From the NCBI GenBank assembly GCA_024222295.1, contig JAAEPF010000023.1:248001-312000 (forward strand): a DNA stretch of 64,000 nt. The letters are read 5' to 3'. Shown here one piece after another: positions 16,229-24,972 of this stretch (positions are counted from its first letter, which is position 1; every line of letters starts with the position of its first letter). The translations under genes and the position numbers were made by a program. The notes beneath the pieces were generated by a model. The model had not been told where the DNA came from and searched no databases. It worked only from the letters and a program-made list of their open reading frames with translations. The stretch is from Actinomycetes bacterium (lineage in GTDB: Bacteria > Actinomycetota > Acidimicrobiia > Acidimicrobiales > Microtrichaceae).

Positions 16229-18043
16229 TCAGGAGCCGCCGGTCATGCAGCCGAGGGTGGCCCGCGAGACCGACTCGGTGAGGGCGTCGATGTCGTCGCC
16301 GAGCAGCAGCTCGTCGAGGCCCGAAGCGCCGAATTCGTTCTCCAGGGAGTCGACGATGCAGTTGGCCACATCCGCGGGAAGTCCGGCTGCGGTGATCTCG
16401 TCTATGAGCTGTTGGCGAATCCCCGCGAACGAGCCGCCGTCACCCGCGTCTGCTGCGGCACATCTCGTGCCGGCAGCGGGCAACGTGAGGTCGACCAGGT
16501 ACGCGACCACGGCGTCGTTGATGCAGGGGCCGGCCCGGAGGAAGGCCGTGTGGCCATCGCCCTCGTAGGTGAGCAGCACCGACTCGATCAGCGCGTCGTC
16601 CATTTGCTCTGACCATTCGTAAGGAGTGGCGGGGTCGCCAATCGTGCCGATCACGAGGATCGGCGGAGCGCCTGCGGCGGTCCACTCGGGCACGGGATTG
16701 GCGGCCAGCGGCCAGTCCAGGCAACCGATCGATCCGGTACGGAAGATGTCCCCGAAGGTCGGCGAGGCGGCTGCCAGCGTGTCGCCGTCCTCGACGGCCT
16801 GCTCGAGGCTGGGGCGGTAGCCGGAGTCGGCACAACCGACCATGGTCTGTGCGTCAGAGGAGTTGTCCCACGTGCCGTCGGGGTTGCGGCCGAGCTGCCG
16901 GTCGGCCAGCGACAGCAGGAACTCGCCGCCGCCATCCTCGAGGTCCCGGATCGAGCGCGCGAGCGGGCCCCAGGTGGTTGTGTCATACAGCGCCGTGGCG
17001 AGGCCAAGGTCGAACAGGTCCCGTGTCAGCTCGCGTTCTCCGCTGGGTGTGTCCACCGCCAGCGGCTCGGCGTCGAGCGCGGCCCTGGAAGAGTCAACCG
17101 TCGCGGCGGTGCTGCCGGAGAGGGCGCACTCGGGGTCGGAGTCGCAAGCCGACACGAAGTTCAGGTACGTCCGCTCGAACCCCTGGGCCTGCGCCACGCC
17201 CTGCTCAACATCCGTTGCCGAGGGTGACACGGACCCGTCGAGCACCATTGCGCGCACCTTGTCGGGGAACATGGTTGCGTAGGTGGCGCCGATCGCGGTG
17301 CCATAGGAGAAGCCGACGTAGTTGAGTTGGTCGTCGCCGAGTGCCTGGCGGATCAGGTCCATGTCGGCGGCTACATCGGCAGTCGACATGTGTTCGATCA
17401 TGTCGGGGTGGTTGGCCTCGCAGCCCTGCAGGAACTCCTCCTGGTCCTCGACCGCCTGCTCCAGCTCGGCCTCGGTGTCGGGGCTCAGGTCGCCCTCGAT
17501 CTGCTCGTCCTTCGCCGAGTCGGACAGGCATCGCACCGGCGTGCTCTCGGCAACGCCCCGCGGGTCCCAGCTCACCAGGTCGAACCGGGCCTGGACCTCG
17601 TCGGGCATGATCGCCGAGGCGTTGGCGAGGAACTCGATTCCGGAACCGCCGGGCCCACCGGGGTTGAACAGAAGTGAACCGATGCGCTCACTGTCGGACC
17701 CGGTCGCCTCCTGGCGCACGAGTTCGAGGTCGATCGATTCGCCGTTCGGGTCGCTGTGGTCCAGCGGCACGGCAAGGGTGCTGCATTCGAGCGGCGGAAG
17801 CAGCCCCGCCATGTCGCTGTCGCTGCGCAGCTGCGCCATCTCGCTCGCGCACCCACCCCACTGCAGGTCACCCGATGATGCGCTCGCTCCAGTGGACTCG
17901 CCGCGCTCGTTGCTGGCCTCGGCATCGAGTACCGAGTTGCGGTCCGAACAGGCGGAGGCCACCAGGGCCAGCGTGAACACGATCGCTGCTGCCAGCCGCA
18001 CGGGCTTGCGGCGCATTCGGGGGCGTGTATTCGTCGGCACCAT
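16229..18043 (-). CDS. Secreted alpha/beta-hydrolase peptidase (TAP-like tripeptidyl aminopeptidase), lipoprotein
   Basis: About 604 residues from ATG 18041-18043 (18016 is an alternative). A signal peptide ends in VASAC, a lipobox. The core shows LFNPGGPGGSGIEF (oxyanion region), DLVSWDPRGV, the nucleophile elbow VGFSYGTAIG, the acid in IGTIGDPATP and the His in EGDGHTAF, all as in SlpD/TAP exopeptidases. Many paired cysteines fit an exported protein. After the TAP C-terminal domain there is an extra segment of about 65 residues (IRQQLIDEITAAG to the end) with Cys residues and an acidic character, whose role I do not know. It probably releases N-terminal peptides outside the cell. Confidence 0.85.
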   Translation of the reverse strand: MVPTNTRPRMRRKPVRLAAAIVFTLALVASACSDRNSVLDAEASNERGESTGASASSGDLQWGGCASEMAQLRSDSDMAGLLPPLECSTLAVPLDHSDPNGESIDLELVRQEATGSDSERIGSLLFNPGGPGGSGIEFLANASAIMPDEVQARFDLVSWDPRGVAESTPVRCLSDSAKDEQIEGDLSPDTEAELEQAVEDQEEFLQGCEANHPDMIEHMSTADVAADMDLIRQALGDDQLNYVGFSYGTAIGATYATMFPDKVRAMVLDGSVSPSATDVEQGVAQAQGFERTYLNFVSACDSDPECALSGSTAATVDSSRAALDAEPLAVDTPSGERELTRDLFDLGLATALYDTTTWGPLARSIRDLEDGGGEFLLSLADRQLGRNPDGTWDNSSDAQTMVGCADSGYRPSLEQAVEDGDTLAAASPTFGDIFRTGSIGCLDWPLAANPVPEWTAAGAPPILVIGTIGDPATPYEWSEQMDDALIESVLLTYEGDGHTAFLRAGPCINDAVVAYLVDLTLPAAGTRCAAADAGDGGSFAGIRQQLIDEITAAGLPADVANCIVDSLENEFGASGLDELLLGDDIDALTESVSRATLGCMTGGS

Positions 18044-18158
18044 CCCGATGGTAACTAGGCAAGGGTGCGGTTCCTTCGGCGCGATGTGGTCGATCTGAGA
18101 GCCCTCGAAGCCCGCGTTGGCAGTGCCGGTGGGTGTCGCAGTCGGCAATGATGTGGCG

Positions 18159-19697
18159 GTGAACCGAAGCGCAGCCCTGGGTGTGGACGTCGGCACGACC
18201 AACGTGAAGGTCGTGCTGGTCGACGGATCGGGCGCGATCGCCTCGTCGGCGCGCCGTTCACTGACCACTCACACCGACGGTCACATCGGTGAGCAGGACG
18301 CCGGCGAGACCTGGCTGGCGACCTGCGATGCGATCGCCGAGGCCTGCGCCGGCGCTCCGCCCGTGGCGGCGGAGGTCGGAGCCATCGGCGTGTGCAGCCA
18401 GTATTCGTCGATCGTACCGGTGGGCGCGGCCGGCGATCCGGTGGCACCGATGGTGATGTGGACCGACAAGCGTGGCACGGACCTGAGCTGGGAGCTCCTC
18501 GCCGCCGACGGCGCCATGGACACCTGGGTGGACCATCACGGCATTCCACCGGTTGGCAACGGCCTCGCCCTGGCTCACATGCTTCACCTCCAGCACGAGC
18601 GCCCGGAGGTCCACGCCGCCACTGCTACATGGCTCGAGCCGATGGACTTCATCACCATGAAGCTCACCGGGGAGGTCGCGGCCAACCAGGGCACGATGTT
18701 CATGAGCCAGCTGTGCGACAACCGCACGCTCGGTGTCACCGAGTACGACCCCGAGCTGGTGACCCTCAGTGGTATCGACGCCGACCGCCTGCCGAGGCTC
18801 GCCGCATTCGATGAGCCCGTGGGCACGCTGCGCGCCGATGTGGCCGAGCAGGTCGGGTTGCCGGCCGAGGCGATCGTGTACGGCGGGGTAAACGACACCG
18901 TTGCAGCAGCTGTCGCAACCGGTGCGTTCGAGCCGGGGCGGGGCGGCCTGTCGATCGGCACCACGAGCGTGCTGATCGACACTCTCGACTCGAAGCGCGT
19001 CGACCTCGACCACGAGCTGCTGTCGATGCCGAGCCCGTTCGATGACACCTACGTGCTGTGGGCGGAGAACGGCATCGGTGGGCGTGCCCTCGAGCACATC
19101 CTCGTTCATGTGGTGCACGCGGTGGATGCCCTCGCCGACCACCAGACCGACGACGAGTTCGCGATGCTCGACGCGGCGCTCGGGTCGGTGGATGCGGGTA
19201 GCGGCGGCGTGCTGTTCCTGCCGTGGCTCAACGGCTCGCTGTCACCGTCGAGCTCGGCGACCATGCGGGGCGGTTTCATCAACATGTCGCTGGAGTCAAC
19301 GCGCGCGTCGCTCGTTAGGTCGGTCACCGAGGGAGTCGCCCACAACCTCCGGTGGCTGTTGCCGTTCGCAGAGGACTTCACCGGCTCCCGGATGGACGAG
19401 ATCGCCTTTCTGGGAGGCACGGCGCGGTCACACGAGTGGTGCCAGATCCTGGCCGACATACTTGACCGGCCGATCGGGTCGCTCCAGAACGCCGACTGGG
19501 CGGTAGCCGGCGGCGTGGCCGCGCTGGCCCGCAAACGCCACGGTGTGATCGACCGCGCGGATCTCGACACGCGACCCGAGCTAGCTGCACGCTTTGAGCC
19601 GCAGCCGGCCAACCGGCAGCTCTACGACGAGATGCACGAACAGTTCGAAGCGGCGTACACCGCGCTGCTGCCCATTCATGAAGCACTGAACGGCTGA
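18159..19697 (+). CDS. FGGY-family carbohydrate kinase (xylulokinase-like)
   Basis: 512 residues from GTG 18159; GTG 18153 and an upstream ATG at 18117 are alternatives, the latter running antisense into the peptidase 5' region. The first ATPase subdomain starts LGVDVGTTNVKVVLVD; the second has GLSIGTTSVLI and FLGGTARSHEWCQILAD, the classic FGGY kinase C-terminal signature. WTDKRGTDL and GVNDTVAAAVATG are also typical. It should phosphorylate a sugar or polyol with ATP; xylulose is the nearest guess. It is followed 21 nt later by the PLP-lyase gene, probably in one operon. Confidence 0.82.
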   Translation: MNRSAALGVDVGTTNVKVVLVDGSGAIASSARRSLTTHTDGHIGEQDAGETWLATCDAIAEACAGAPPVAAEVGAIGVCSQYSSIVPVGAAGDPVAPMVMWTDKRGTDLSWELLAADGAMDTWVDHHGIPPVGNGLALAHMLHLQHERPEVHAATATWLEPMDFITMKLTGEVAANQGTMFMSQLCDNRTLGVTEYDPELVTLSGIDADRLPRLAAFDEPVGTLRADVAEQVGLPAEAIVYGGVNDTVAAAVATGAFEPGRGGLSIGTTSVLIDTLDSKRVDLDHELLSMPSPFDDTYVLWAENGIGGRALEHILVHVVHAVDALADHQTDDEFAMLDAALGSVDAGSGGVLFLPWLNGSLSPSSSATMRGGFINMSLESTRASLVRSVTEGVAHNLRWLLPFAEDFTGSRMDEIAFLGGTARSHEWCQILADILDRPIGSLQNADWAVAGGVAALARKRHGVIDRADLDTRPELAARFEPQPANRQLYDEMHEQFEAAYTALLPIHEALNG

Positions 19698-19718
19698 CGA
19701 CAGCCGCGAGGAGACCAG

Positions 19719-21107
19719 ATGACCGCTCATCCATACGCCGACCGCTTCGAAGTCATGCGGGCCATTCCCGCCGAGGGGCGAGACGAGTCTGCGATCCTCG
19801 CCGAGCTGGCCGAGATGGCGACCGAAGAGGACGCCTTCTGGGAGACCGGCAAGTGTTCCGGCACCATGTACTGCGGCGACCACGACCACTACGACTTCAT
19901 GCAGCAGGCGTTCGGCAAGTTCGCCCACATGAACACGCTGCAGCGCGACATGTGCCCGAGCGCGACGCGATTCGAGGGCGAGATCATCGCCATGACCCTC
20001 GCTCTGATGCACGGCGAGGCCGTCCGGGGCACCGAGCCGGTCGGCCTGGTCACCAGCGGTGGCTCCGGCTCGATTGCTCATGCCGTGCTCGCCTACCGCG
20101 ACCGGGCCCAGCAGGAGAGCGGCGTCATGGAGCCCAACTTCGTGAAGCCGGAGACGGGGCACCCGGCGTTCGACAAGGCGTGCCACCTGTTCGGCGTGGA
20201 GTTGCGCACTGTGCCGGTGGACCCGGACACGACCAAGGTCGACCCCGACGTGATGGCCGAGGCGATCGACGACAACACCGTCGCGATCATGGGTTCCGCC
20301 TGCAACTACGGCTACGGCACCATCGATCCGATCGGCGAGCTGAGCGACCTGGCGCTCGAGCGCGGCGTTGGCCTGCACGTGGACGGCTGCCTCGGCGGGT
20401 TCATCCTGCCGTGGGGCGAGAAGCTCGGCTTCGACATCCCGGCGTTCGACTTCCGCCACCCCGGAGTCACCACGATCAGTGCGGACACCCACAAGTACGC
20501 CTACGGCTTCAAGGGCACCTCTGTGCTGTTGTTCCGCGACAAGGCGCTGCGCAACTCGCAGTACTTCTACCTCGAGGACTGGACGGGCGGTAAGTACTGC
20601 TCGCCGGGCATGGACGGATCGCGCTCCAACGGCCTCATCGCCGCCACTTGGGCCGGCATGGTGCGCCTCGGTGAGAAGGGTTACCTCGACTACGCCAAGG
20701 CGATCTTCGAGACCGCATACGCGATGCAGGCCATCGTTCGGAGCTATCCGGAGCTACACGTGATCGGCGATCCGAGCTTCTGCTTCAGCTTCACTTCCGA
20801 CGAGTTCGACATCTACCACGTGAACGATTTCATGCGTCAGCGTGGTTGGCGCTTCAACGGCCAGCAGTACCCCAACGCGATCCACATGGCCGTCACTCGT
20901 CCGCAGACCCAGCCCGGGGTGGTGGACACCTTTGCGGCGGACCTCGCAGAGGCAGTGCCGTATGCGAAGCAGCACGCTGATGAGCAACCCGCGAGCGGCG
21001 CCATCTACGGCGGGGTCGAAGGCGGCATGAACGAGGAAGCGGGCGTGTTCATCCGCTCGATCATGGAGGACCTCATGGACTCCCAGCAGGAGCTGCCCGA
21101 TGGCTGA
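19719..21107 (+). CDS. PLP-dependent lyase/decarboxylase resembling sphingosine-1-phosphate lyase
   Basis: 462 residues. It belongs to the group II decarboxylase/SPL branch of fold-type I PLP enzymes. LVTSGGSGSIAHAVLAYRDR marks the phosphate-binding start, GSACNYGYGTIDPI the pocket loop, HVDGCLGGFILPW the Asp222 that pairs with pyridine N, and SADTHKYAYGFKGTSVLLF the Schiff-base lysine (K259 in THKYAYG). These match S1P lyases more than glutamate decarboxylases. The reaction is probably retro-aldol cleavage of a phosphorylated amino alcohol, or an amino-acid decarboxylation. It follows an FGGY kinase, which could supply a phosphorylated substrate; that is inference. Confidence 0.8.
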   Translation: MTAHPYADRFEVMRAIPAEGRDESAILAELAEMATEEDAFWETGKCSGTMYCGDHDHYDFMQQAFGKFAHMNTLQRDMCPSATRFEGEIIAMTLALMHGEAVRGTEPVGLVTSGGSGSIAHAVLAYRDRAQQESGVMEPNFVKPETGHPAFDKACHLFGVELRTVPVDPDTTKVDPDVMAEAIDDNTVAIMGSACNYGYGTIDPIGELSDLALERGVGLHVDGCLGGFILPWGEKLGFDIPAFDFRHPGVTTISADTHKYAYGFKGTSVLLFRDKALRNSQYFYLEDWTGGKYCSPGMDGSRSNGLIAATWAGMVRLGEKGYLDYAKAIFETAYAMQAIVRSYPELHVIGDPSFCFSFTSDEFDIYHVNDFMRQRGWRFNGQQYPNAIHMAVTRPQTQPGVVDTFAADLAEAVPYAKQHADEQPASGAIYGGVEGGMNEEAGVFIRSIMEDLMDSQQELPDG

Positions 21108-21258
21108 CCTCAAGACCTAGAAGAACACGGCCAGCGTCTCCGACTTCATCGAGGCCGTCGAGCACGACGGTCGCCGAGAGGACGCGCACATGATGGTCGC
21201 AATGCTCGAGGAGGTGGGCAAGCACAAGGTCGGCCTGTCGGCATCCGACGGGCTCTAC
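21100..21258 (+). pseudogene. DUF1801 gene remnant with early stop and internal deletion
   Basis: An ATG at 21100, overlapping the stop of the PLP-lyase gene, opens MADLKT, then a TAG at 21118-21120. The frame continues in DUF1801 style: KNTASVSDFIEAVEHDGRRE and DAHMMVAMLEEV. The text then jumps to GKHKVGLSASDGLY, which resembles the family's C-terminal end (GKHKxGxSCLY). About 70 central residues, including the MWGxSIVGFG core, are missing. The stop sits where a Lys codon (AAG) would be expected, so a single A-to-T change explains it. I read this as a decayed gene. Confidence 0.6.
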
Positions 21259-21268
21259 CCTCGCTGCC

Positions 21269-21667
21269 GTGGCCCATCCGCAGATGTTCGATGACGACGA
21301 CCCCGTGCTGGTGCAGGTTCGCGAGACCGCCCTCGCCATGCCCGGCGCCGATGAGAAGGTCTCCCATGGTCGTCCGGCCTTCTTCACGAAGAAGGTGTTC
21401 GCCTACTACGGCGGATCGGTGAAGGTGGACGGTGAGTACGAACAGCACCCACATTGCATCGTTGTGCTGGCCGAGGCCGATGAGCGGCGTGCGCTGCTGG
21501 AACTCGACGCCGTCTACGAGCCGGCGTATCTCGCTCCGTCGGGTTGGATCGGCTTCGACATCGACGACTCGACCGACTGGTCAGAGGTCGCCGAGCTGCT
21601 GGATGCTTCCTACCGCCTGACCGCTCCGAGGAAGCTCGTGGCCGAGTTGGACGACGGTCCTGATTGA
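21269..21667 (+). CDS. YjbR/MmcQ family protein
   Basis: 132 residues from GTG 21269. Conserved features include ETALAMPGADEKVSHGRPAFF, the FAYYGG strand and a late LDASYRLTAPRKLVAEL helix, all typical of the MmcQ/YjbR double-wing fold. The fold resembles DNA-binding CyaY-like domains, but no molecular role is established. It starts just after the DUF1801 remnant, and the two families are often neighbours in actinobacteria (general knowledge, not shown here). Confidence 0.78.
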   Translation: MAHPQMFDDDDPVLVQVRETALAMPGADEKVSHGRPAFFTKKVFAYYGGSVKVDGEYEQHPHCIVVLAEADERRALLELDAVYEPAYLAPSGWIGFDIDDSTDWSEVAELLDASYRLTAPRKLVAELDDGPD

Positions 21668-21707
21668 GACCCACGACCGGGTGACCCCATCAGGGTCACT
21701 GCTGTTG

Positions 21708-21753
21708 AGCGGGTGGCGGGAATGGAACCCGCGTCGTCAGCTTGGCAAGCCGA
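21708..21753 (-). repeat. tRNA-Gly 3'-half remnant (GCC-type anticodon arm)
   Basis: 46 nt that align with 24973-25018 of the intact tRNA-Gly gene at 40 of 46 positions. The anticodon loop would read TTGCCAA (anticodon GCC) and the T-loop has lost a conserved base (TTCCATT). The 5' half of a tRNA is absent, so it is not a functional tRNA. It is the most diverged of the three copies and the farthest from the intact gene. Confidence 0.75.
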
Positions 21754-21834
21754 AGGTTGTGCAACGGCGATGTCGAGTGCCGTGCCGGTCGTGTTGGGCC
21801 AGGCGGCAGGGCTCGGTGAACGGGTTTGTCGTCG

Positions 21835-22860
21835 TCATGGCAGCGTCCAGATGACCGTGGTGACCAGCCAACCCAGAGTGGCGACACACGCCACGACCCC
21901 GACGATGAGGGCCCACCCTCGCAGGTACAGGGCCCGTTCTTCGCGCCGGTCGCAGCGGGTCCATTTCCCGAGCTGGGGATTCACGACATACGGCATCGTG
22001 AGGAACGTCATCACGACGACTGCGGACACGTTTGTCAACAGCAGGCGTTCCCAAAGGGCAAGGTCCGCGGGGAGCACCACGCCGAGCACCACCGACAGCA
22101 CCAGCACGGTCGGGTACAACCCGAGCACGATCGACGCCGCAGTGCGTGTCCGGCTCGGTCGCGCCTCGGACGCGTCGTCGGATTGGTCGCTGTCGGACCC
22201 CTCGAACCAGGAGCCGAACGAGCTGTCGATTCGTCGTACGACGGGCGTGCCGAATCGGCGTCCATCGGCTCGTAGGTCGGCCCATGCCGAGGACTGCAAC
22301 CAGGCCTCCATGGCAGTGGCACTCCCGTAACGGAACACGGCAGTCCATTCGAGCTGCACGCCGGGTACAGGCCGGAACAGCTCCGAGCCGCGGAACTCAT
22401 CGTCGTCTCGTTGCGCCTGAAGGACTCTGTCGTACCAGGCGAGGAAGTCATCGGTGAGGGCAGCTTCCACGGGGTAGTCGATCACGAGGGTCGCGAGCGG
22501 AGCCGGATGCTCGGCCCCCGGGGCGGTGATCACCCTCTGGCTCGCAGGGCCGGCCGCCATTGCCGAGACGTCCTCCAGCATGGTCTGGCGCCGGGGCGAA
22601 TCCATCCAGGCCCGCAGGTTCGCGATGGTGTCGAAGCGGAACAGGCCGGTCCATTCGCCACCCTCCTCAGATGGGGGAATGCTCCGTGCCTCGCGGCAGC
22701 CCGACGCGTTGGCAGCGTCTGCCACGAGTCCCTCCGCCCACCCTGCGAAGTCCTTCTCGCTGCCGGCTCGGACCGGGCGGCCGGCGATGAGTGTCACCTC
22801 GGACACAGCCGCGTCCGGTCCCGCGTCGCCTTGGGTCGTGCCGTCTGGCATAGAGGACAT
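21835..22860 (-). CDS. Antibiotic biosynthesis monooxygenase (ABM)-domain membrane protein
   Basis: 341 residues from ATG 22858-22860, which has a perfect AGGAGGT ribosome site 10 nt upstream. The N-terminal two-thirds hold two dimeric alpha/beta-barrel (ABM-like) units, roughly residues 20-100 (EKDFAGWAEGLVADA) and 120-200 (DFLAWYDRVLQAQRDD). The C-terminal third has three transmembrane helices (VLGLYPTVLVLSVVLGVVLP, LLLTNVSAVVVMTFLTM and WALIVGVVACVATLGWLV). Such proteins are annotated as monooxygenases but their substrates are unknown. It is the only gene in the cassette between two tRNA-Gly fragments. Confidence 0.75.
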   Translation of the reverse strand: MSSMPDGTTQGDAGPDAAVSEVTLIAGRPVRAGSEKDFAGWAEGLVADAANASGCREARSIPPSEEGGEWTGLFRFDTIANLRAWMDSPRRQTMLEDVSAMAAGPASQRVITAPGAEHPAPLATLVIDYPVEAALTDDFLAWYDRVLQAQRDDDEFRGSELFRPVPGVQLEWTAVFRYGSATAMEAWLQSSAWADLRADGRRFGTPVVRRIDSSFGSWFEGSDSDQSDDASEARPSRTRTAASIVLGLYPTVLVLSVVLGVVLPADLALWERLLLTNVSAVVVMTFLTMPYVVNPQLGKWTRCDRREERALYLRGWALIVGVVACVATLGWLVTTVIWTLP

Positions 22861-23245
22861 CGATGCACCGACCTCCTGGATCCGGGTGGCTCGCGTGGTC
22901 AACCAACTGTATGACGACGACGTTGTGATTCCGACGCCCCGGAGCCTCCCGCCGGTCGACGAACCGGCCCATGGCGGCGAGACAGTCGAACTGACGCTCG
23001 CGTGCCAAGAGGTCCACCTCGTTCGCGTCCACACCTGGAGGAGCCCGCAGGCGGTGATGTAGTTCGCGCCGCTCACGAACCCCTGAATCCCGAGGATCTT
23101 CTGACGACCACAACACCGCAACCGAGTTCTCGTCCAGCCGTCAGATTGCCAGACTTCTGACTACCAGCCGCCAGTCACTGCCGCCGCTTGCCCGCATGAC
23201 TTGCGAAGCAGTTTCCTACTGCGACACCCCTCGCGAACAGCGGTG
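22861..23245. other. Gene-free stretch upstream of the ABM-domain gene
   Basis: About 385 bp between the ABM gene start and the tRNA-Gly remnant at 23246. I see only the AGGAGGT ribosome site (about 22871-22877) and a short inverted repeat (GACACC/GGTGTC near 23224-23248). Open frames here continue from neighbours and resemble no family. It may hold decayed element DNA. Confidence 0.4.
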
Positions 23246-23294
23246 TCTGAGAGAGCGGGTGACGGGAATCGAACCCGCGATATCAGCTTGGGAA
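23246..23294 (-). repeat. tRNA-Gly(CCC) 3'-half remnant
   Basis: 49 nt identical to 24965-25013 at 48 positions; the match includes 8 nt beyond the 3' end of the tRNA and stops inside the anticodon stem. The 2TM gene ends 10 nt to the right. Interpreted as a leftover attachment half-site. Confidence 0.8.
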
Positions 23295-23304
23295 TCCCCC
23301 GGGG

Positions 23305-23583
23305 TCAGACGGGCCCCTCCCGGCCCTCGCTGCGGTTCATCTCGGCCTGCACGTCGGCCTCGGTGATCGGCTTCGAGCCGTACGTGTTCCACGCCATGAA
23401 GGCCATTCCGATTCCCCACCCGAGGGTCACCCAGACCGGCCACGGATAGCCGGCGCCGGTGACGGCCCAGATGATCCAGAGGAACGCGTTGATGATGACG
23501 TAGGAGACTGCGACGGTCTTGAACGCCCGCTTGGCCTTGAGGCTCTCGAGGGCCTGGTCCCGCGATGTGATTGGTCCGCTCAT
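23305..23583 (-). CDS. 2TM domain-containing small membrane protein
   Basis: 92 residues from ATG 23581-23583. A charged helix (DQALESLKAKRAFKTVAVSY) leads into two transmembrane helices (VIINAFLWIIWAVTG and WPVWVTLGWGIGMAFMAW), with a charged tail. This matches the 2TM domain family, in which the hairpin is often attached to histidine kinases but also occurs alone. The function is unknown. It is the only gene in a 470-bp cassette bounded by tRNA-Gly fragments. Confidence 0.78.
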   Translation of the reverse strand: MSGPITSRDQALESLKAKRAFKTVAVSYVIINAFLWIIWAVTGAGYPWPVWVTLGWGIGMAFMAWNTYGSKPITEADVQAEMNRSEGREGPV

Positions 23584-23762
23584 GGATCCGACGGTATTCG
23601 AGTTCGGTTCGACTCACAACTAGTTCTGAGGTCGACCGGTTGCGCCGTCCACAAGACTCACAGCCGTGGCACCGACCCACTTGCCTTCCCAGCTCAACTC
23701 CCCGACCGAAACGGGCGTCTGGGCAGACTTGGCTACCAAGAGCTGAGATCCCGTTACTGGCC

Positions 23763-23820
23763 GGGATCTGATCGAGCGGGTGACGGGAATCGAACCCGCG
23801 TTATCAGCTTGGGAAGCTGA
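23763..23820 (-). repeat. tRNA-Gly(CCC) 3'-half remnant, nearest copy
   Basis: 58 nt identical to 24961-25018 at 56 positions, including 12 nt downstream of the tRNA 3' end. It breaks off after the anticodon stem, so the D-arm and acceptor 5' strand are missing. The first bases (GGGATCT) also pair with AGATCCC at 23746-23752 to form a 7-bp hairpin. Confidence 0.8.
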
Positions 23821-23998
23821 TGGTGCGAAGCCGTCCTGTTCGGCCGGGAGGTCGTCGACCCTGTGGTGCCTGGTCTCTGGCCGGTGCCGCTGACGAATGT
23901 GCACTTCTGGTGTTACGGGGGACTGCGGGCCGATCGGAGCGGGCGCGTTGACGTCCGTGCGGCCAGCTGCGAGGGTCGCCCAGACCACGGAGGCACAC

Positions 23999-24823
23999 AT
24001 GACCACTTCCCGCACGATCGATGGACTGACCGTCTGCGTCACCGGCGCCTCTAGCGGCATCGGGCGCAGCATCGCAAGACACCTCGGGTCACTCGGCGCC
24101 CATGTGTTCCTGATGGGCCGAACCGCCGAGCCGATGGAGCAGACCGCGGAGGAGATCGCCGCCGCAGGCGGCCGGGCGGACGTGTCCGTGTTCGACGTCA
24201 CCGACTCGGCGGCATTGCAGGAGTGGATCTCCGGCGCGGCCGATGCGACGGGTCGTCTGGACGTGATGGTGAACAACGCCGGGTTCGGTGACGTGGGTTC
24301 CACGATTGCCGATGGAGACGTCGAGATGTGGCGCTCGATGCTCGAGGTGAACGTGCTCGCCCTCGCCGTCGGCTGCCAGGCCGCGATCCGGACCATGCGC
24401 GACGGGGGAGGCGAGGGGAACATCATCAACATCTCCTCGGTGGCTGCGCTGCGCCGCGAGTCGGGCTTCTACGGCGCCACCAAGCACGCCGTGAACTGCA
24501 TCAACTCGTCGCTGCGCCTCGAGCTCCAGGAGGAACCCATCCGGGTGACCTCGATCCTTCCCGGCGTGTTCGCCACGAACTTCACCCGCAACGTGGACCG
24601 CAGTCTTGTCGAGGGGATGGCCGCAATGGCCGGGGTCGAGGAGATCGAGTTCGACGACGAGGGCCGGGTCCCCGAGGACCAGATCGACGACCTCCAGAAG
24701 GGCATGAAGGCCATGGTCGGCAATGTCGAGTACATCGCGCAGGCCGTCGAGTACGTGATCTCCCAGCCGATCGAGCTCAACATCGAGGAGCTCGTGATCC
24801 GCCCGCAGAAGACCATGTTCTAG
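23999..24823 (+). CDS. Short-chain dehydrogenase/reductase
   Basis: 274 residues from ATG 23999, chosen because GGAGG lies 6-7 nt upstream; the frame extends further 5' but without family sequence. The cofactor motif is VTGASSGIGRSIARHLG, followed by NNAG (VMVNNAGFGDVG), the catalytic Ser in INISSVAALR and the YxxxK pair in FYGATKHAVN. Arg in FLMGRTAEP after the second strand suggests a preference for NADP(H). The substrate is unknown. The gene occupies the cassette next to the intact tRNA-Gly. Confidence 0.85.
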   Translation: MTTSRTIDGLTVCVTGASSGIGRSIARHLGSLGAHVFLMGRTAEPMEQTAEEIAAAGGRADVSVFDVTDSAALQEWISGAADATGRLDVMVNNAGFGDVGSTIADGDVEMWRSMLEVNVLALAVGCQAAIRTMRDGGGEGNIINISSVAALRRESGFYGATKHAVNCINSSLRLELQEEPIRVTSILPGVFATNFTRNVDRSLVEGMAAMAGVEEIEFDDEGRVPEDQIDDLQKGMKAMVGNVEYIAQAVEYVISQPIELNIEELVIRPQKTMF

Positions 24824-24972
24824 GGATGCGCATCGAGCCGACCCGTTCGATGGAGCCGATCCACGGCAACGTGGAGCAGGCTCCACGCTTCCCGCGGACC
24901 GCCCGTAACGCGATCAGGGCCAGCTGAGGGCCCTCGGAGGCCGCATCCCGCGCCAGTGTTGGGATCTGAGAG

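Noticed and set aside
22667-23116. 149-codon minus-strand frame upstream of the ABM-domain gene
   Set aside because: It overlaps the ABM start in another frame, lacks a ribosome site and resembles no family.
23216-24432. Minus-strand open frames ending in ADIAGSIPVTRS/ADNAGSIPVTRS
   Set aside because: That peptide is the familiar translation of a tRNA 3' half; the frames read through tRNA-Gly fragments and antisense to the SDR gene.
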